A stretch of 64,000 bases of DNA from Terana coerulea. Lineage: Eukaryota; Basidiomycota; Agaricomycetes; Polyporales; Phanerochaetaceae. Every line of letters begins with the position of its first letter. The stretch's first letter is position 1. Shown in pieces: positions 21,802 through 32,994 of this stretch. The stretch spans positions 186,001 through 250,000 of the forward strand of contig JAKOGH010000776.1 of NCBI GenBank assembly GCA_024811115.1. The letters are read 5' to 3'. The position numbers were made by a program, and so were the translations under genes. Below the pieces are notes generated by a model. It was not told where the DNA came from. It did no database searches and worked only from the letters and a program-made list of their open reading frames with translations.

Positions 21802-23903
21802 CTACTTCGTCTGTGCTTGACTTTGAGGTACCTCGAAGAGTCGTACTCCAGTGGTTACAACTCCTACATGGCCGCGACCAAGAGCAGCGTGCGCAGCAGT
21901 ACGTTGTTCCACGGGAATACCAAGAGCATCCAGAAGGAGTGTGGCTTTGCCCGGAATGAATGGCTGAAGCAAGATACCGCATACACGGAGCGTCTCCAGC
22001 ACGGCGGCGTGGACTTGAACCAGGGTTTGAGCTGACGTCTTCTTCGCCCAAGGCTCAGTGTCCGTCATCACTTGGTTCGCCTACGTCTCCTGTTCAGAAC
22101 TTTTATTTAGAAGGAGAGAGGACCTCAGTTCACCTTCTGCAGCGCCGCCATGATATCCTCGAGCGCGTCAGCGAGAAGTAGTCCGGCCATCTTGCGGTCG
22201 ACCACTGGACTTAGGCTTGCTACTGCACGAATGAGGCCATGGACGGGGCTACCTCTCATCACAGCTCTTGGCGATGTCAGCGGCGGTGACAGGCTCTTCG
22301 CTGTTCACTCGTTCTTGAATCTTCTTGCTCGTTATCCGTTGGTAGGTATTGCCAAGCATGGACATGAGTTCTCTAAAATGCTTGTCTAATTCGTCATGGG
22401 ACCAGTCTGGGCAGATTTGAGGCGAGGAACGAGGAAGCATCAAAAGTAAAGCTCACCGACGTCCTCCTTGAAACGACCACCGATTCGCGCGAGATAATAT
22501 CGAACAACGTCGAGGCCGAACTCGTCGATAGCTTCAAGTGGATCAGCCACATTCCCGACCGACTTCGACATTTTGCGTTGATCAACCGTCCAATGGGAAT
22601 GCGTGAGTAGGGTCTGAGTTAGCGGCAATCCCAACGCATAAAGCATGGCTGGGAAATAGATCGCATGGAAGCTGAGCAGAGGATGGTCAATCTATGAATG
22701 GTAAGCACATACTCAGCATACAACATACCGAAGAATGTCTTTGCCGATGATCTGTACGTTGGGCGACCAAAACGCTTTCGTTTTCATCCCTTCCGGCGTA
22801 GTCCATGGATAACCAGTGGCAGATAGATACACAGTCAGCGCGTCAATCCACACGTACATGGTATGTTCAGGGTCATTCGGTACCGGTATACCCCATGACA
22901 GCCGAGAACGTGGTCTAGAAATCGACAAGTCTTCAAGTGAACCAGACAGAGTAGCCATCACCTCTGCGTGGAACCGCTCCGGGAAGACAGCGTTGGGATG
23001 TTGGCCAAAATGAGCCAATAACGGTTCACGGAAGGCGGACAGTCGGAACTTATAATTCTCTTCTTGCGTCCACTCTACTCTTGAGCGAGTTTCCGTCGAG
23101 ATATAATGCTCCTCCCCTGTTACAGGCGACGCCTCCACTCGCGTAATTTGCGAGTCCGTGTAGAAACACTCATCCGATATCGAGTACCAGCCTTCGTGAC
23201 TGCCTTTATAAATGAGGCCTTTTGCATCCAGTTCACGCTAGAATGACAATTGATGTACTGCAGACAACGGTAATAGTGAAGTACGTACCCAGAGATGTAC
23301 CACTGCGTCATGATGGTCCTTTTCTGTCGTACGCGAGAACCGCGTGTGGCTAATGTTTGCTTTCTCCGCTAGGTTCTGTAATCCACGATTGAACAGAACT
23401 ATGATTACAAATGCCATAGATGCTTACGCGAAAATGCTGAGACAGCTGGTCACAGAATGCCAGAGGTTCTAGACCCTTCTCCTTCGCAGCTTTCTGAATC
23501 TTCAAGCCATGCTCGTCCGTCCCAGTCATGAAGTGTACAGGTCTGTCAGGCCGAGACAGCCTAGCATAGCGAGCAAGAATATCCGCTATGACGATCGAAT
23601 GCAAATGACCTATATGAGGGACTGGGAGAGTATGGTCAGTTCGCCGGTATCTGAATACTAAGTGAGGGGATAGTATGCTGTTGTCACACGCTTTAAAAGC
23701 ACAAGACGTACTGCTTCTTACTTCACTTCAAAGCAGTACATACCTGAGTTTGGGTAAAATATGGGAGTCGTGATGTAATAGGGCTTCTCAGTCCCTACGG
23801 TTGTGGACAGTGGGCGGCGGTGAAGACCAGGTACATTGGCCCAGCGGAGGTTGCCAGGTGGTCGAAACTTCACGGAGAGTCTGCCATGCCTCACAGCCAA
23901 CAT
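21802..23903 (-). CDS. MSM1: Methionyl-tRNA synthetase, mitochondrial type
   Basis: Class I synthetase that attaches methionine to tRNA-Met. The start at 23903 gives an Arg-rich, basic leader of about 35 residues that looks like a mitochondrial presequence, followed by [14 protein letters not shown]. The HIGH-type signature is split by an intron just before [55 protein letters not shown] and [16 protein letters not shown] follow, then the KMSKS loop ([20 protein letters not shown]). The C-terminal helical anticodon-binding domain ends near [20 protein letters not shown] at about 21990. The zinc insert cysteines of cytosolic enzymes are not seen, which supports the mitochondrial/bacterial form. 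Exons lie near 23903-23750, 23610-23430, 23370-23300, 23230-22730, 22690-22460, 22420-22130 and 22090-21802, with borders partly approximate. Confidence 0.88.
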
Positions 23904-24238
23904 TCAAGCTCAGAGAAGGCTGAACGACACGATACAAGAAATAACCTGTGAGATGGTTGGGATCAAGCGTTGGCAGGTCTGGCCGAGGCAAATGCCAGTA
24001 AGCATCTGTTGTGACCTGGTAAGCGTTGAGTGAAGCGCGGCCAGTACGTTTGCTGCCTCAGTACAATTACTGCTGACCGCAGTAAGAAGCAATGCTTACT
24101 CGACATCATTTCAGACACTTCCTCAGACACTTCATTACCTTCGACACGACAACGATCCCCGCACTCTTATTTCTTGCATTATCATTATACCCTCTGCATG
24201 CACTCGTAGACTGTTAAGATCTTGCCACATTTTCTATC
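23904..24238. promoter_or_regulatory. Divergent promoter between MSM1 and the SWA2-like gene
   Basis: Head-to-head spacer of 335 nt. The last 100 nt before the plus-strand ATG are pyrimidine-rich, as in many basidiomycete leaders. No TATA box stands out. Confidence 0.4.
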
Positions 24239-27074
24239 ATGTCTGACTCTTTCGCTGATCTCTGGAATAACTCCACGGCGAGCAAGCCAGCTCAGCAGCC
24301 TCGTACTCTGGGTTCCATAAATCCAGCGACGTCCGGGCAGCAGCGCAAACCTCAGAACGATGTCTTCTCGATGCTTGCTGCCCCAAGCCCGGCTAACTCA
24401 CGCTCCATATCACCATCGTATTCTCCTCAGCCGCTTCAGAAAGCTACTAGCCTAGGACCTGCCTCTACAAATGGCGGACCCAAGCCGGTGCACAAGACGG
24501 TCAGCACAGGAGGGGATGCGTTTGGCGAACTCTGGGGAGGTGCAGGCTCAGGGACATCGGTGAACAACGCGAACTTGACGATAGCTGAACGGGCTGCCCT
24601 GGCCGAGAGGCAGAAGCAGCAGCAAACCGGCGCGCACAAGCCTACTACTACTACTCAGTCGTCTGCCTGGGCTGGCCTTGATGCCCTTGGCGCATCTTCC
24701 TTTGGCGCATCGAAGCCTACTTCCAAACCCTCTAGTTCAGCATTAGAAGACGACTGGAATTTGACTTTCGATGAACCAGCCAAGCCAGCGGCAGTTACGG
24801 TCGCTCCGGTTAAGGTAACAGCACCGGCAGACGATGGCTGGGGACTGGACGACTTCGTCTCCAAACCTGCGCCGAGTAAGCCTGCATCATCTCAGAAGCC
24901 CACACCGTCCGGCTCACTTTGGGCTTTGGACGACTTCTCGTACGACCATGCTCCGAGCTCTCGTCGTTCATCTCCTGCCCCAGCAAATGCTAGGGTGTCT
25001 ACGCCGGGGAGCTTCGACTTTGGGGATCGTGAAGATGGGTTGTTAGACGATCGGTCGGACGATGAAGACGATGTTCTTGGTGTGCTAGGGAAACCAGTAC
25101 AGTCGAAGCCCACACGACCGGTAAGTACAATTGGTCGCGACTGCTGCTGATATTGAAGGATCCTCAATTGCCAGACTTCGTCGGCCGGTGCGAGGGCGAC
25201 CCCATCTCCTCAACCTCAGGCCCCTGCCTCGCGTTCGCGAGCCGTTTCTCCTCCCCCACATATAGTTGGTCAAATCGTCGAAATGGGTTTCACTCCTCAA
25301 CAGGCCCGCGTAGCACTAGCGGCGACGGATAGCGGGCTAGACGTGCAAGCTGCGCTGGAAACGCTCTTGTCTAACGGAGCCGCTTCGGGATCGTCTTCAC
25401 CTCCCGAAGCACGCAATGTTCCTCGCAATGGTGGACGTTTCCGGGATACTGCGGACCATGCAGATGAGGAACCGCCGAGACAGCACATACATCCACGACG
25501 TGACAGGCAGCGCGAACCTCCATCTCGGGAAGGGTCCGCGCCTGTCGAGAAGAATTACAAGAGCAAGCCGACAAGCTGATCGCGCAAGCCAGTGAGATTG
25601 GTCTCAGCATGTTCAGCAAGGCGAGCACTTTCTGGAGCCAGAGTAAGGAGAAGGTGCAACGCGCCTACGAGGAGCGTCAAGCTGCACCGACCGTTTCCGC
25701 CGGATCCGGGTCCAGAGGTGCAAAGAGAGATACGAGACCGAAGTGGATGCAGGAGGATGGAGAGGAAAATGAAGTTCACAATGACGGTTGGGGTGACCCT
25801 AGTGAATTCCGAGATGACCACGAAGATGATGTTTTGCCACCGAAGCCTACCCAGTCTCGCCGACCGAAGCCCGCTGAACCCACTCCTTCACCAGCACAGC
25901 GATTGAAGCAGGAGCAAAGTAGTCGCGTTCCTACCGGCGACCTCTTTTCTACAGATGCTCCCGTTGCTTATGTCTCGCCGTTCCGTCGAAAGACTCCTTC
26001 TCGCTCTCAGGCACCTGCGGCTGAACCTCCACGGAAACAGACACCAGTGAACGCCGCCTCACCGGCCCCACTCGTCCAGCGGAAAGCCGTACCCGCCTCA
26101 CCGGCAGAAATTGCTACGTCTGCCAAGCATAAAGCCGCTGGCACGGAGATGTTCAAGCTGGGTCGCTACGCCGAAGCGGAAACCTCGTATTCATATGCTA
26201 TCGCCGCCCTTCCCGAGTCACACCTTTTGCTCGTACCCCTTCACAATAATCGCGCGTTGACTCGGATTAAAACCGGTGACACAACTGGCGCGGTTGACGA
26301 TTGTACTGTAGTCTTGAAGATCATTGGCCCGGGGTATCATCCCGCTCGAGAAGCGAAGGTGACCAACGAGAACGAGGGCGCGGGCGTTGATCTCGCCGAT
26401 GCTTGGGTGAAGGCTCTGCGCAGACGTGCCGAGGCTTACGAAGGGAGGGAGAAGTGGGATGATGCCCGGAAGATTGGGAGGCCATATCTGGCCTTGACTG
26501 GGCTGGGAAGGCGCGGATGGAAGCAGCGCAAGGAGCTGGACGGTGTCGGCGCATGCTCACGGTCAACCAGGACACACCAGCTGCACCGAAACCAACCGCC
26601 GCCGCCTCCAAGCCAAAACCGAAACCGAAACCGAGGCCTGTGCAGCGAGGACCAACGCCCCCCTCAGAAGCTCTCAATCGAGTACGAGAAGCGAACCAGG
26701 CAGCAGAGGCCGAGGATGCGGAGAGACACGCGTTGAAGGACAGCGTCGACGAGCGGCTGTTGGCGTGGAAAGGCGGCAAGGAGAACAACATCCGGGCTCT
26801 CATCGCCAGCCTTGACACAGTGCTGTGGCCCGAGCTTGGCTGGCAGAAAGTGGGCATGCATGAGCTTGTGACTCCTTCCCAGGTGAAAATCAGGTACACG
26901 AAGGCGATTGCCAAGCTTCATCCTGACAAGGTGCGTTTCCCTTTCTCGAACATCAGATAGTGATCTAACCCGCTTTCGTAGCTGAACGCTGGTAACACCA
27001 CAGTAGAACAACGAATGATCGCTAATGGGGTATTTGGATCGTTGAGCGATGCCTGGAACGCTTTCAAACCGTAG
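24239..27074 (+). CDS. SWA2/auxilin-like clathrin uncoating protein (UBA, TPR, J domain)
   Basis: Exons 24239-25120, 25175-26930 and 26982-27074. The N-terminal 300 residues are low-complexity with repeated FADLW/FGELWGG/DDWNL/DDGWGLDDF motifs of the kind that bind clathrin or adaptors. A UBA domain follows (IVEMGFTPQQARVALAATDS), then a linker, a TPR block (AAGTEMFKLGRYAEAETSYS, HNNRALTRIKTGDTTGAVDD) and a C-terminal J domain with the catalytic HPD (KIRYTKAIAKLHPDK). This order is that of yeast Swa2/auxilin, which recruits Hsp70 to strip clathrin from vesicles. Two single-base frame breaks, near 25547 and 26470, interrupt otherwise conserved sequence (a base appears missing at each) and are probably assembly errors. 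Confidence 0.85.
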
Positions 27075-27486
27075 AGAACTTGGACTGGGAAGTATTTATT
27101 GCGTGTAGCTCACTTTTGTTGTCTAGACAAGCTGTATCTCGTGCTATGTGATAATCAGCTGTACTGCACAACTTACACTACACGCTGAGGCAGAAAGACC
27201 ATGAGGCATCCAGCCATGAACCGTACGAAGTCTTGCGTCAATCTGCTTTGCTCTGGCGGCGCTTTGACGCCCGCAATGTGGACCCACAAACCTTTACACT
27301 GTGAGTTTACTCTTGTACTCACAACCGAAGCTGACATCTTTCCGCCTCTTCTTGCAACAGAATCCCACGTATGACTATGCAGAATGGTTCGCATTGTACT
27401 TCGGTAGACTACTTGAGTTTCGATAGTCCCTCCGCCGGCCTACAACCCACCCCTTCTTCCTTCCACCTTTCCTTCGCTCACAAACA
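27075..27486. other. Intergenic, no gene seen
   Basis: 412 nt between the SWA2-like gene and WW-like copy 3. The last 60 nt before the ATG are CT-rich (CCACCCCTTCTTCCTTCC), a usual leader composition here. Confidence 0.5.
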
Positions 27487-29325
27487 ATGACTCGGCAACG
27501 GACAGCACGCGACACACCAGCACGAGCAGGCCGTTCTGTCGAATTCGAGTACGTGTACGGAGGTACATCTACAATCCCGCTCGAAGATGGCTGGACGCGC
27601 TACGTCCGCTTCGACGGACAAGTCTATTACCACAACTCGGCCGAAGGTGTCATCACAGACCTCGATATGAGCAATTCGCACTACAGAGAAATCGTTCTAC
27701 AAGATCGAGAAGCAAATGACAGGCTGTGGCCACATTTTAGTATGCGCAGAACGGGCTCGGAGGTTATTCTGGAATACGACCCGGGCGTTGAGGATCTCTT
27801 TGACCCTGAAGATCCCAGTTTACACGTGGGACGAATGATACACTGGAGGAAGCTGGGAACGGCCGGGCAGGAATCACGTACGGGTGAGTCGATGTAATTA
27901 TTCCCATGCGGATTTGTCTGAAGTTCTTTAGAGCTTGACGTGGCATATGATACCGAAATCTTTTGGGACACCCTTTGCAATTTTTGCATGCATCTGGATG
28001 CGGACATTCTGCTACCTCAAGCACGTGCCGTATTCCTTGCCGCTATTGCATGCATCATGAATGGTGGACTACCTTTGGATTCTTCAGCTTGGGCTACACT
28101 CACATATGTTGTAACTTGACAGCAAGCATCTTGGGGAATAAACATCTGCTTCTCCCTTTCACATCCGAAGAAATCGACCGCATCATGGAAATTTACGAAG
28201 ATTTATCCGGTACGTATATGTCTGCTGTCGCAGCAGTGTCAATAGCTTATATCACCTTCATACCGCAGTGGCCTCAGCACGTAATCCGGCGATGAAGACC
28301 GTCTTTCTTTATTTCCTCGCACGAATCATTGCGCACGTTAAGGTCACACGAGCGGGGAAGGCATTCTCCTACGGAGTGTATACCAATACAGCACTCGACT
28401 ACTCCACTGGCTATATCTCCTTGGAGCGACGTCCCAGAGTTGCTAAAGCAGCACTCCCGCCGGATACGTGTCGGCCCCCGGAGGAGGTCCTCGAGACCTT
28501 CCCATGGCAATTGAGAGCGGCGGATTTCTTGTTTACCGTCGTGCTTTTTGGGACGCACTGGTCGTATCGCAGTCGGTTGCAGGAGACGCGGATCGCTGGC
28601 AGTGTGGATCTGGATGTCTTCAGGAATCTGTTGAAAGAACTGCTAGCGGAGTGGACGGACTCGAACCTTGTGGTGGGTCACGCGATTGTTGTTGGTGTAA
28701 ACGGGATCAATGACGAACATCACTCTTCAGGCTACAGTTTTCGTTGGGTATGTTCACAGTTTTTAGTAGTGGATCGACCCGTTTACTGATACGATTCGCA
28801 GAGCAAACGTCTCCGTGCTTGCCTTGCCGGATATTACGACCTTACAACGAACTGCAGCGTTGTCGTCTGCCGTGTTTTTCCCTCCTTAGCATCGGCTCAG
28901 GCCTGTACCACGTCTGGCATCATCGACCCAAGACGAATGTGGACGTATTGGAAGCGGTTGGTCTCGTAACACTGTCATCTCCTGACACGTACTGACGCAC
29001 GCATATATATTAGACGAAATATGTGTACCACCTGCAAGGCCCAGAAGGTGATGGGGAAATTGACATGATCGACCCCGTCTTCATGTCGTTTTTCCTCGCC
29101 ATGCCTGTCGCCGCGTTACTTTGGGCAGTCGTATGCTTTTCCATTTCCCTCATTTTGCTTTGCGTACAAGGGACAAGCTTCTCATCAAGCGTCTTGCTGG
29201 TGGTCGTTATGGCCGTTGCCGTCTTTATAGCAGGCGTAGCTGCGCTTGCATTCAGAGACGTTGGACGCACGAACCAGAAGCCGCCCTTGCCTCAACATGA
29301 AATCACGTCTCCAGGAAAGGCTTGA
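27487..29325 (+). CDS. WW-like domain, multi-pass membrane protein, copy 3
   Basis: Third and most divergent paralogue of the genes at 4760 and 12070. The WW-like part reads EDGWTRYVRFDGQVYYHN near residue 30, without the long proline-rich N-terminus of copy 2. The middle domain (DLDVFRNLLKELLAEWTDSN) and membrane part (ATVFVG, FLAMPVAALLWAVVCFSISL, VLLVVVMAVAVFIAGVAALA) are kept. The 17-nt exon is preserved; the 28- and 126-nt exons are fused here. A run of five T at 28875-28879 shifts the frame in the conserved AVFS.LLSIGSGLYHVWHH segment; one T fewer would keep it aligned with the paralogues, so I treat it as a probable sequence error. The last exon begins after an AG at about 29013 and ends at 29325. 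Confidence 0.7.
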
Positions 29326-29861
29326 CCAACATATCTCTCCGATTTCACTAGTAATCCCTAGAGCAATATCTTTGTATCTTGCACAGCATCGTGCAATTCC
29401 AGTGCAAGCCGCAAAGCCAGGCCAGCCAGTTACAACTATCTGACACTGGCATGAACCGATGTGCTAATGCTATTTACTATATACGCGTCGTTTTTGTGAA
29501 GAGTTCCGTTGAGTATCCACGCCTACTTGACATCTAATACTGGTATGATACCTCGCCTATCTGCGGTACGGGATGGACAATATGGGCGCTGCGTCTGAGG
29601 CGCACTCCCCATTCAAGGAATGATGCGCCACACTGGTTGAATCGGCGATCCCGGATCATCAACTCCTACTTTGACGTCATCCCCAGGTCATTTCCCCACG
29701 CCGGTTGATCCACTTTCGCTAAGGAGCCCAGCCTTGCCCCGTTCACTCAAAAGACGAGAATTCGCCACGACACCGTAAACAACAACTCGCCCTCTTGCTC
29801 ATCACCACGCATAGCGAGCTCGATACTTTTCGCGACATATACTTCACACGCACCCATCATA
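29326..29861. other. Intergenic, no gene seen
   Basis: Non-coding on both strands. Contains probable polyadenylation sequence for copy 3 and the leader of the next gene, with repeated CACGC/CACCA motifs just before its ATG. Confidence 0.5.
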
Positions 29862-31016
29862 ATGTTTTCCCGACAAGTCCTCCGTCTCTCGCAGACATCT
29901 CGTGCCACCGCGCGCATGGCGTCGGGCGTACGCTATATGGCCTTCTACAACAACCCCGAACAGAAAGGAGACGTACATTACGAAGCACACGAAGCCGGGC
30001 AGAAAGCGCAGGAGCACCCTGAGAAGGCCGCCCCTCTCGATGCTGCCAGCGGAGCGAAGGGCAAGCAGGCTTCTAATGACTTGAAGGGCAACCAGGAGGG
30101 TGTCGGCTTTGCCGACCAGGTGGGCGGGCAGAGCGCGGAGGGGTCAAAGGGTAGCGAAGGTGCAAATGTACAGGAAGACGTCACCCCGCCGTCGTTTATG
30201 GGCGCCGTGAAGAGCAAGCTCGGGTTCGATGTTACCTCGAACGAGGCGAAGCAAAACCGGGGTGGAGGCGTGACAGGTACCGGCAAGACGACGGCAGACC
30301 GGCGCACGTTCCACACTTCTGCGTGGCGGATGGCGGACCAGACGCAGGGACAGGCTCCGGCGGCGAGTCGCCAGCCCAAGGAGGAGGGCAACACGTACGA
30401 GGACCAGAATGCACATCTGATCCACAAGAATGCCAACAGCCCTGACACTGGAAAGGGTGCTGCCGCCCCGGACCCCGTCCTCCCTTCAAAACAGGTTCGT
30501 CTCTTTGCTTGCGAGTGGCTATTTGGTTGTTTTACGATGCAACGATAGGTCAATGGCACTACCAAGCCTTCGGTGAAGCCATTCCACCAAGGCAACCAGC
30601 GCGCATTCTCGACATCAACTCACGTGCTTGCCGAAGACTCCAAACACACGGCGGACTCGTACGCCAAGGAAGTTGACAGCGCCGAATCGGTGAATCCCAA
30701 GGTCCACCAGATAGACTCTTCAACGGGAGGTGCACCCGTCGCGCGCGCAAACGAGCAGGAGCCATCTGGAGACTTTTCCCGCGAAGGTTCGAAGACGTCT
30801 GCATATGACTCCGTGAGCAGCAATTTCGTATAAACTCAGTCTTCCCAGCGGCTCATAGTCCAACCACAGGCTGATAAAGGTGATCAGCCGTACGAGCCAA
30901 AGGCACCAGGCGCGAAGGATGAGAAGTTGGCGTACGGCGGACACACGGAGAAGGGTAAGACGGACAGCAGTCCGCATGATGGTCCCGCTGGAAAGGATGC
31001 AGGCGGAAGGTCTTGA
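29862..31016 (+). CDS. Hydrophilic, glycine/alanine-rich protein, probably mitochondrial
   Basis: Three exons (29862-30494, 30549-30812, 30870-31016). The N-terminus SRQVLRLSQTSRATARMASG is Arg/Ser-rich and free of acidic residues, as in mitochondrial targeting peptides. The remainder is strongly hydrophilic and low in aromatics: HEAGQKAQEHPEKAAPLDAA, DLKGNQEGVGFADQVGGQSA, then two RTFHTSAWR/RAFSTSTHV segments that themselves look like internal presequence-like boxes. Composition is reminiscent of LEA-like stress proteins, which are disordered until desiccation. No enzymatic domain is seen. I do not recognise an orthologue with known function, so this stays a hypothetical protein with a predicted mitochondrial location. 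Confidence 0.75.
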
Positions 31017-31109
31017 GAGTGCATAAATCTGGACAATACCGGTATAAGTAATGGTGTACCATAGCAATACTGTACGGTGAGCCTTGGAAAATTGTTAGTA
31101 ATAGCATAC

Positions 31110-31988
31110 CGTGGAGTTGTCTTTCGTTGTGCTGAAAGGAATACCTGATCCGTTGCGGCAGGGGGCATCGTGGTCTCCGGGGCGCTAGTCGTCGGCAAGA
31201 GCACCTTTCTTTCTTGCACCGTGCCTTCATGTTTCAAGTCGACAACGTTTTCAGCTTTCCCCACACCAGCCGCTGAGACTGTTCACCCAGTGTCCCTCAA
31301 TCAGAGATGCTCACCGCAACTCTTGAGCTTTAGTACGGATTCACACTTGGTTATTCAATCTGGTCAGTGATGTGTCCTGGATATGCATCAATGCGACTCG
31401 ACTGATACTTCTTCATTGCACGTAAGGTCGGCTCGGACTCGTAGTCGGAATAAAGGTGCAGGCATCCTCATGGCGAACATGTGAGTATTCGCCAAAGACT
31501 TTCGACATGGATGCTGTACAGGTGAGTCACGGCTGGTATCTGTGCGACACGCTCACACCAACATCGTTCTGTAGTACGATGCCGTGATGACATATGTCTA
31601 ACGTCAAGCCGTTGCCTGTCACTGCTTTTCTGTTGGCCCAGTAGGAGTAAATCGAGCCGAGCGAGGTGCACACACCCCGAAGTTCGAGGGGTCGATGGTG
31701 TTCTGTGCGTATATAAAGGCTTGCGATCCGCAAGCTGATACCCCAGCTCCTCAGTCTTTACTTTCGAGCCACTTCATTTTCTTTAGTCGGCACTGGCTGG
31801 TGAGTACTTGTCCTGTTATTCTTCACTGTTCGCGACGTTGATGAGCCTTGCCCGCATCAGCTTGACCATTGTTTATCTTTTCGCTTTTATTTTATTTTAC
31901 GACTTTTCAGTTCATTTCAAGCCACTCCTCTTGATTCACGACCATCCTCATTTTCGCGTTCAAACCCCGCTTAATTTCACATCTCAAG
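31110..31988 (+). promoter_or_regulatory. Promoter and 5' leader of repeat-peptide gene A, with TATA box and 5'-UTR intron
   Basis: TATAAA at 31712-31717, a CTCCTCAGTCTTT transcription-start-like motif near 31747, and a 5'-UTR intron at about 31800-31910 opening in GGCACTGGCTGGTGAGT and closing in TTTTCAG. The whole block from about 31110 is repeated upstream of gene B (from about 32995), which shows that gene and promoter were duplicated together. Confidence 0.6.
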
Positions 31989-32219
31989 ATGCACTCATCT
32001 GCCGTCCTCGCTCTCGCTGTCCTTGCCGCCGCCGGTCCCGCTCTTTCTGCATCCGCTGTTGGTCCTGACGCTGGGTGGGAGGGAGACAGCGAGGCTCTGA
32101 GCCTGAGCTCGATCTTGAAGGTTGGCGATGGCCTCGTTCACGGCGCAGAGGCACTCTTCGGCGGCAACAACCAGCAGCAGCAGCGCCGCGATCTGTCAGA
32201 GGTCTTGGCCCGGGAGTGA
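31989..32219 (+). CDS. Repeat-peptide precursor A (single-repeat secreted protein)
   Basis: A 76-residue protein. The signal peptide (MHSSAVLALAVLAAAGPALS) is nearly identical to that of gene B. One repeat follows: acidic DSEALSLSS, core SILKVGDGLVHGAEALFG, a GGNNQQQQRR linker and LSEVLARE at the end. It looks like a gene B-type precursor reduced to one unit, since the signal exon runs straight into the last-repeat sequence without introns. In gene B the equivalent CGGGA is followed by an intron and a tail exon ending NELD. Here the tail exon has been interrupted by a small transposon, so translation ends at the TGA at 32219; if the intron were spliced, the transposon junction would give TAA immediately. 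No known family is recognised. Confidence 0.7.
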   Translation: MHSSAVLALAVLAAAGPALSASAVGPDAGWEGDSEALSLSSILKVGDGLVHGAEALFGGNNQQQQRRDLSEVLARE

Positions 32220-32270
32220 ATTTCGTCACAAGTCCGTATTTGCGCTCTCGCTGACATGGTCATTCAGGTA

Positions 32271-32509
32271 AGATAGGGCTCTTGCACAACCCGCTATTAT
32301 CACGTGACATTCGGGAGGCTTGCGAACGGCATTTGCAAGCCCTTCTGCACACAAAATACCAAACAACTTTACTACATAGGTCAGTTCTAGCCTGTAGACC
32401 ATAGCTGAGACCGCCGTTTGTCCAATAGTCTGCACTCAAGGCGCAAACACGACGATGAAGTGGGCGCTAAGGTCATGTGATAGTAGCGGTTTGTGCAAGA
32501 GCCCTATCT
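32271..32509. mobile_element. 239-bp MITE with 38-bp inverted repeats and TA duplication
   Basis: The ends are imperfect inverted repeats starting AGATAGGGCTCTTGCACAA with about 3 mismatches over 38 bp. The element is flanked by TA on both sides (32269-32270 and 32510-32511), the signature of Tc1/mariner-type insertion. It has no coding capacity. Comparison with the intact tail exon of gene B (GTACCCCGCGTCG) shows the empty site GTACC, restored when the element and one TA are removed. Confidence 0.85.
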
Positions 32510-32511
32510 TA

Positions 32512-32695
32512 CCTCGCGCCGGAGTCCTACCACATTGAAGTTGCCAGGGCAAGTTCCACGGAGGCCGCCAGAATCAAGGCCCAGGAGAAGGAGCGCCAGG
32601 CAGAACGCGACCGTAAGCGCAAGGAGCAAGAGGCGAGGGCGAAGGCGCAGGCGGCGGCACAAAAGAGGCCCCGTTCGCTGGGTCAGTTGTGAGCA
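32512..32695 (+). pseudogene. Fragment encoding a charged coiled-coil-like segment
   Basis: After the MITE an open stretch reads ESYHIEVARASSTEAARIKA and then a Lys/Arg/Glu/Gln/Ala-rich helix (EKERQAERDRKRKEQEARAK) before a stop at 32692. It has no start codon, no matching partner and no homologue that I recognise. It is more likely a gene fragment, or sequence reshaped by rearrangement, than a complete gene. Confidence 0.3.
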
Positions 32696-32994
32696 GACGA
32701 GGTTGAATGATGTTGTTCTGGATCCGGCGCCTTCGAGCGAGATCCAACGCTTCGAACCGACTCTGACCGCGTTTGCGAGCCGGACTTTCCTCCGTGCTTG
32801 TCTTTCCTGTGTCCTCGGCCACAGATGTTGCCTTGGGCATCCTGCTATCATACACCTGTCCTTTCCTGTCCTGCTATAGCAATTCAGCCTGAGCGCATTT
32901 CGCAATTCTCTCGCAATGCCTGAGCTTATATACCACTGCGAGGACCTGTCACGGACCAGCTTGGATTTCATTACCAGCTTCTGTTAGTAAATAT

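Noticed and set aside
26321..26914. 197-codon minus-strand frame within the SWA2-like gene
   Set aside because: Antisense shadow of conserved TPR and J-domain coding sequence.
24239..27074. SWA2-like gene as a pseudogene
   Set aside because: Only two single-base breaks, with conserved domains intact on both sides and the same error type in many neighbouring conserved genes.
32577..32880. Possible long minus-strand gene opposite the charged-helix fragment
   Set aside because: Leu/Arg-rich shadow frame without start context or similarity.
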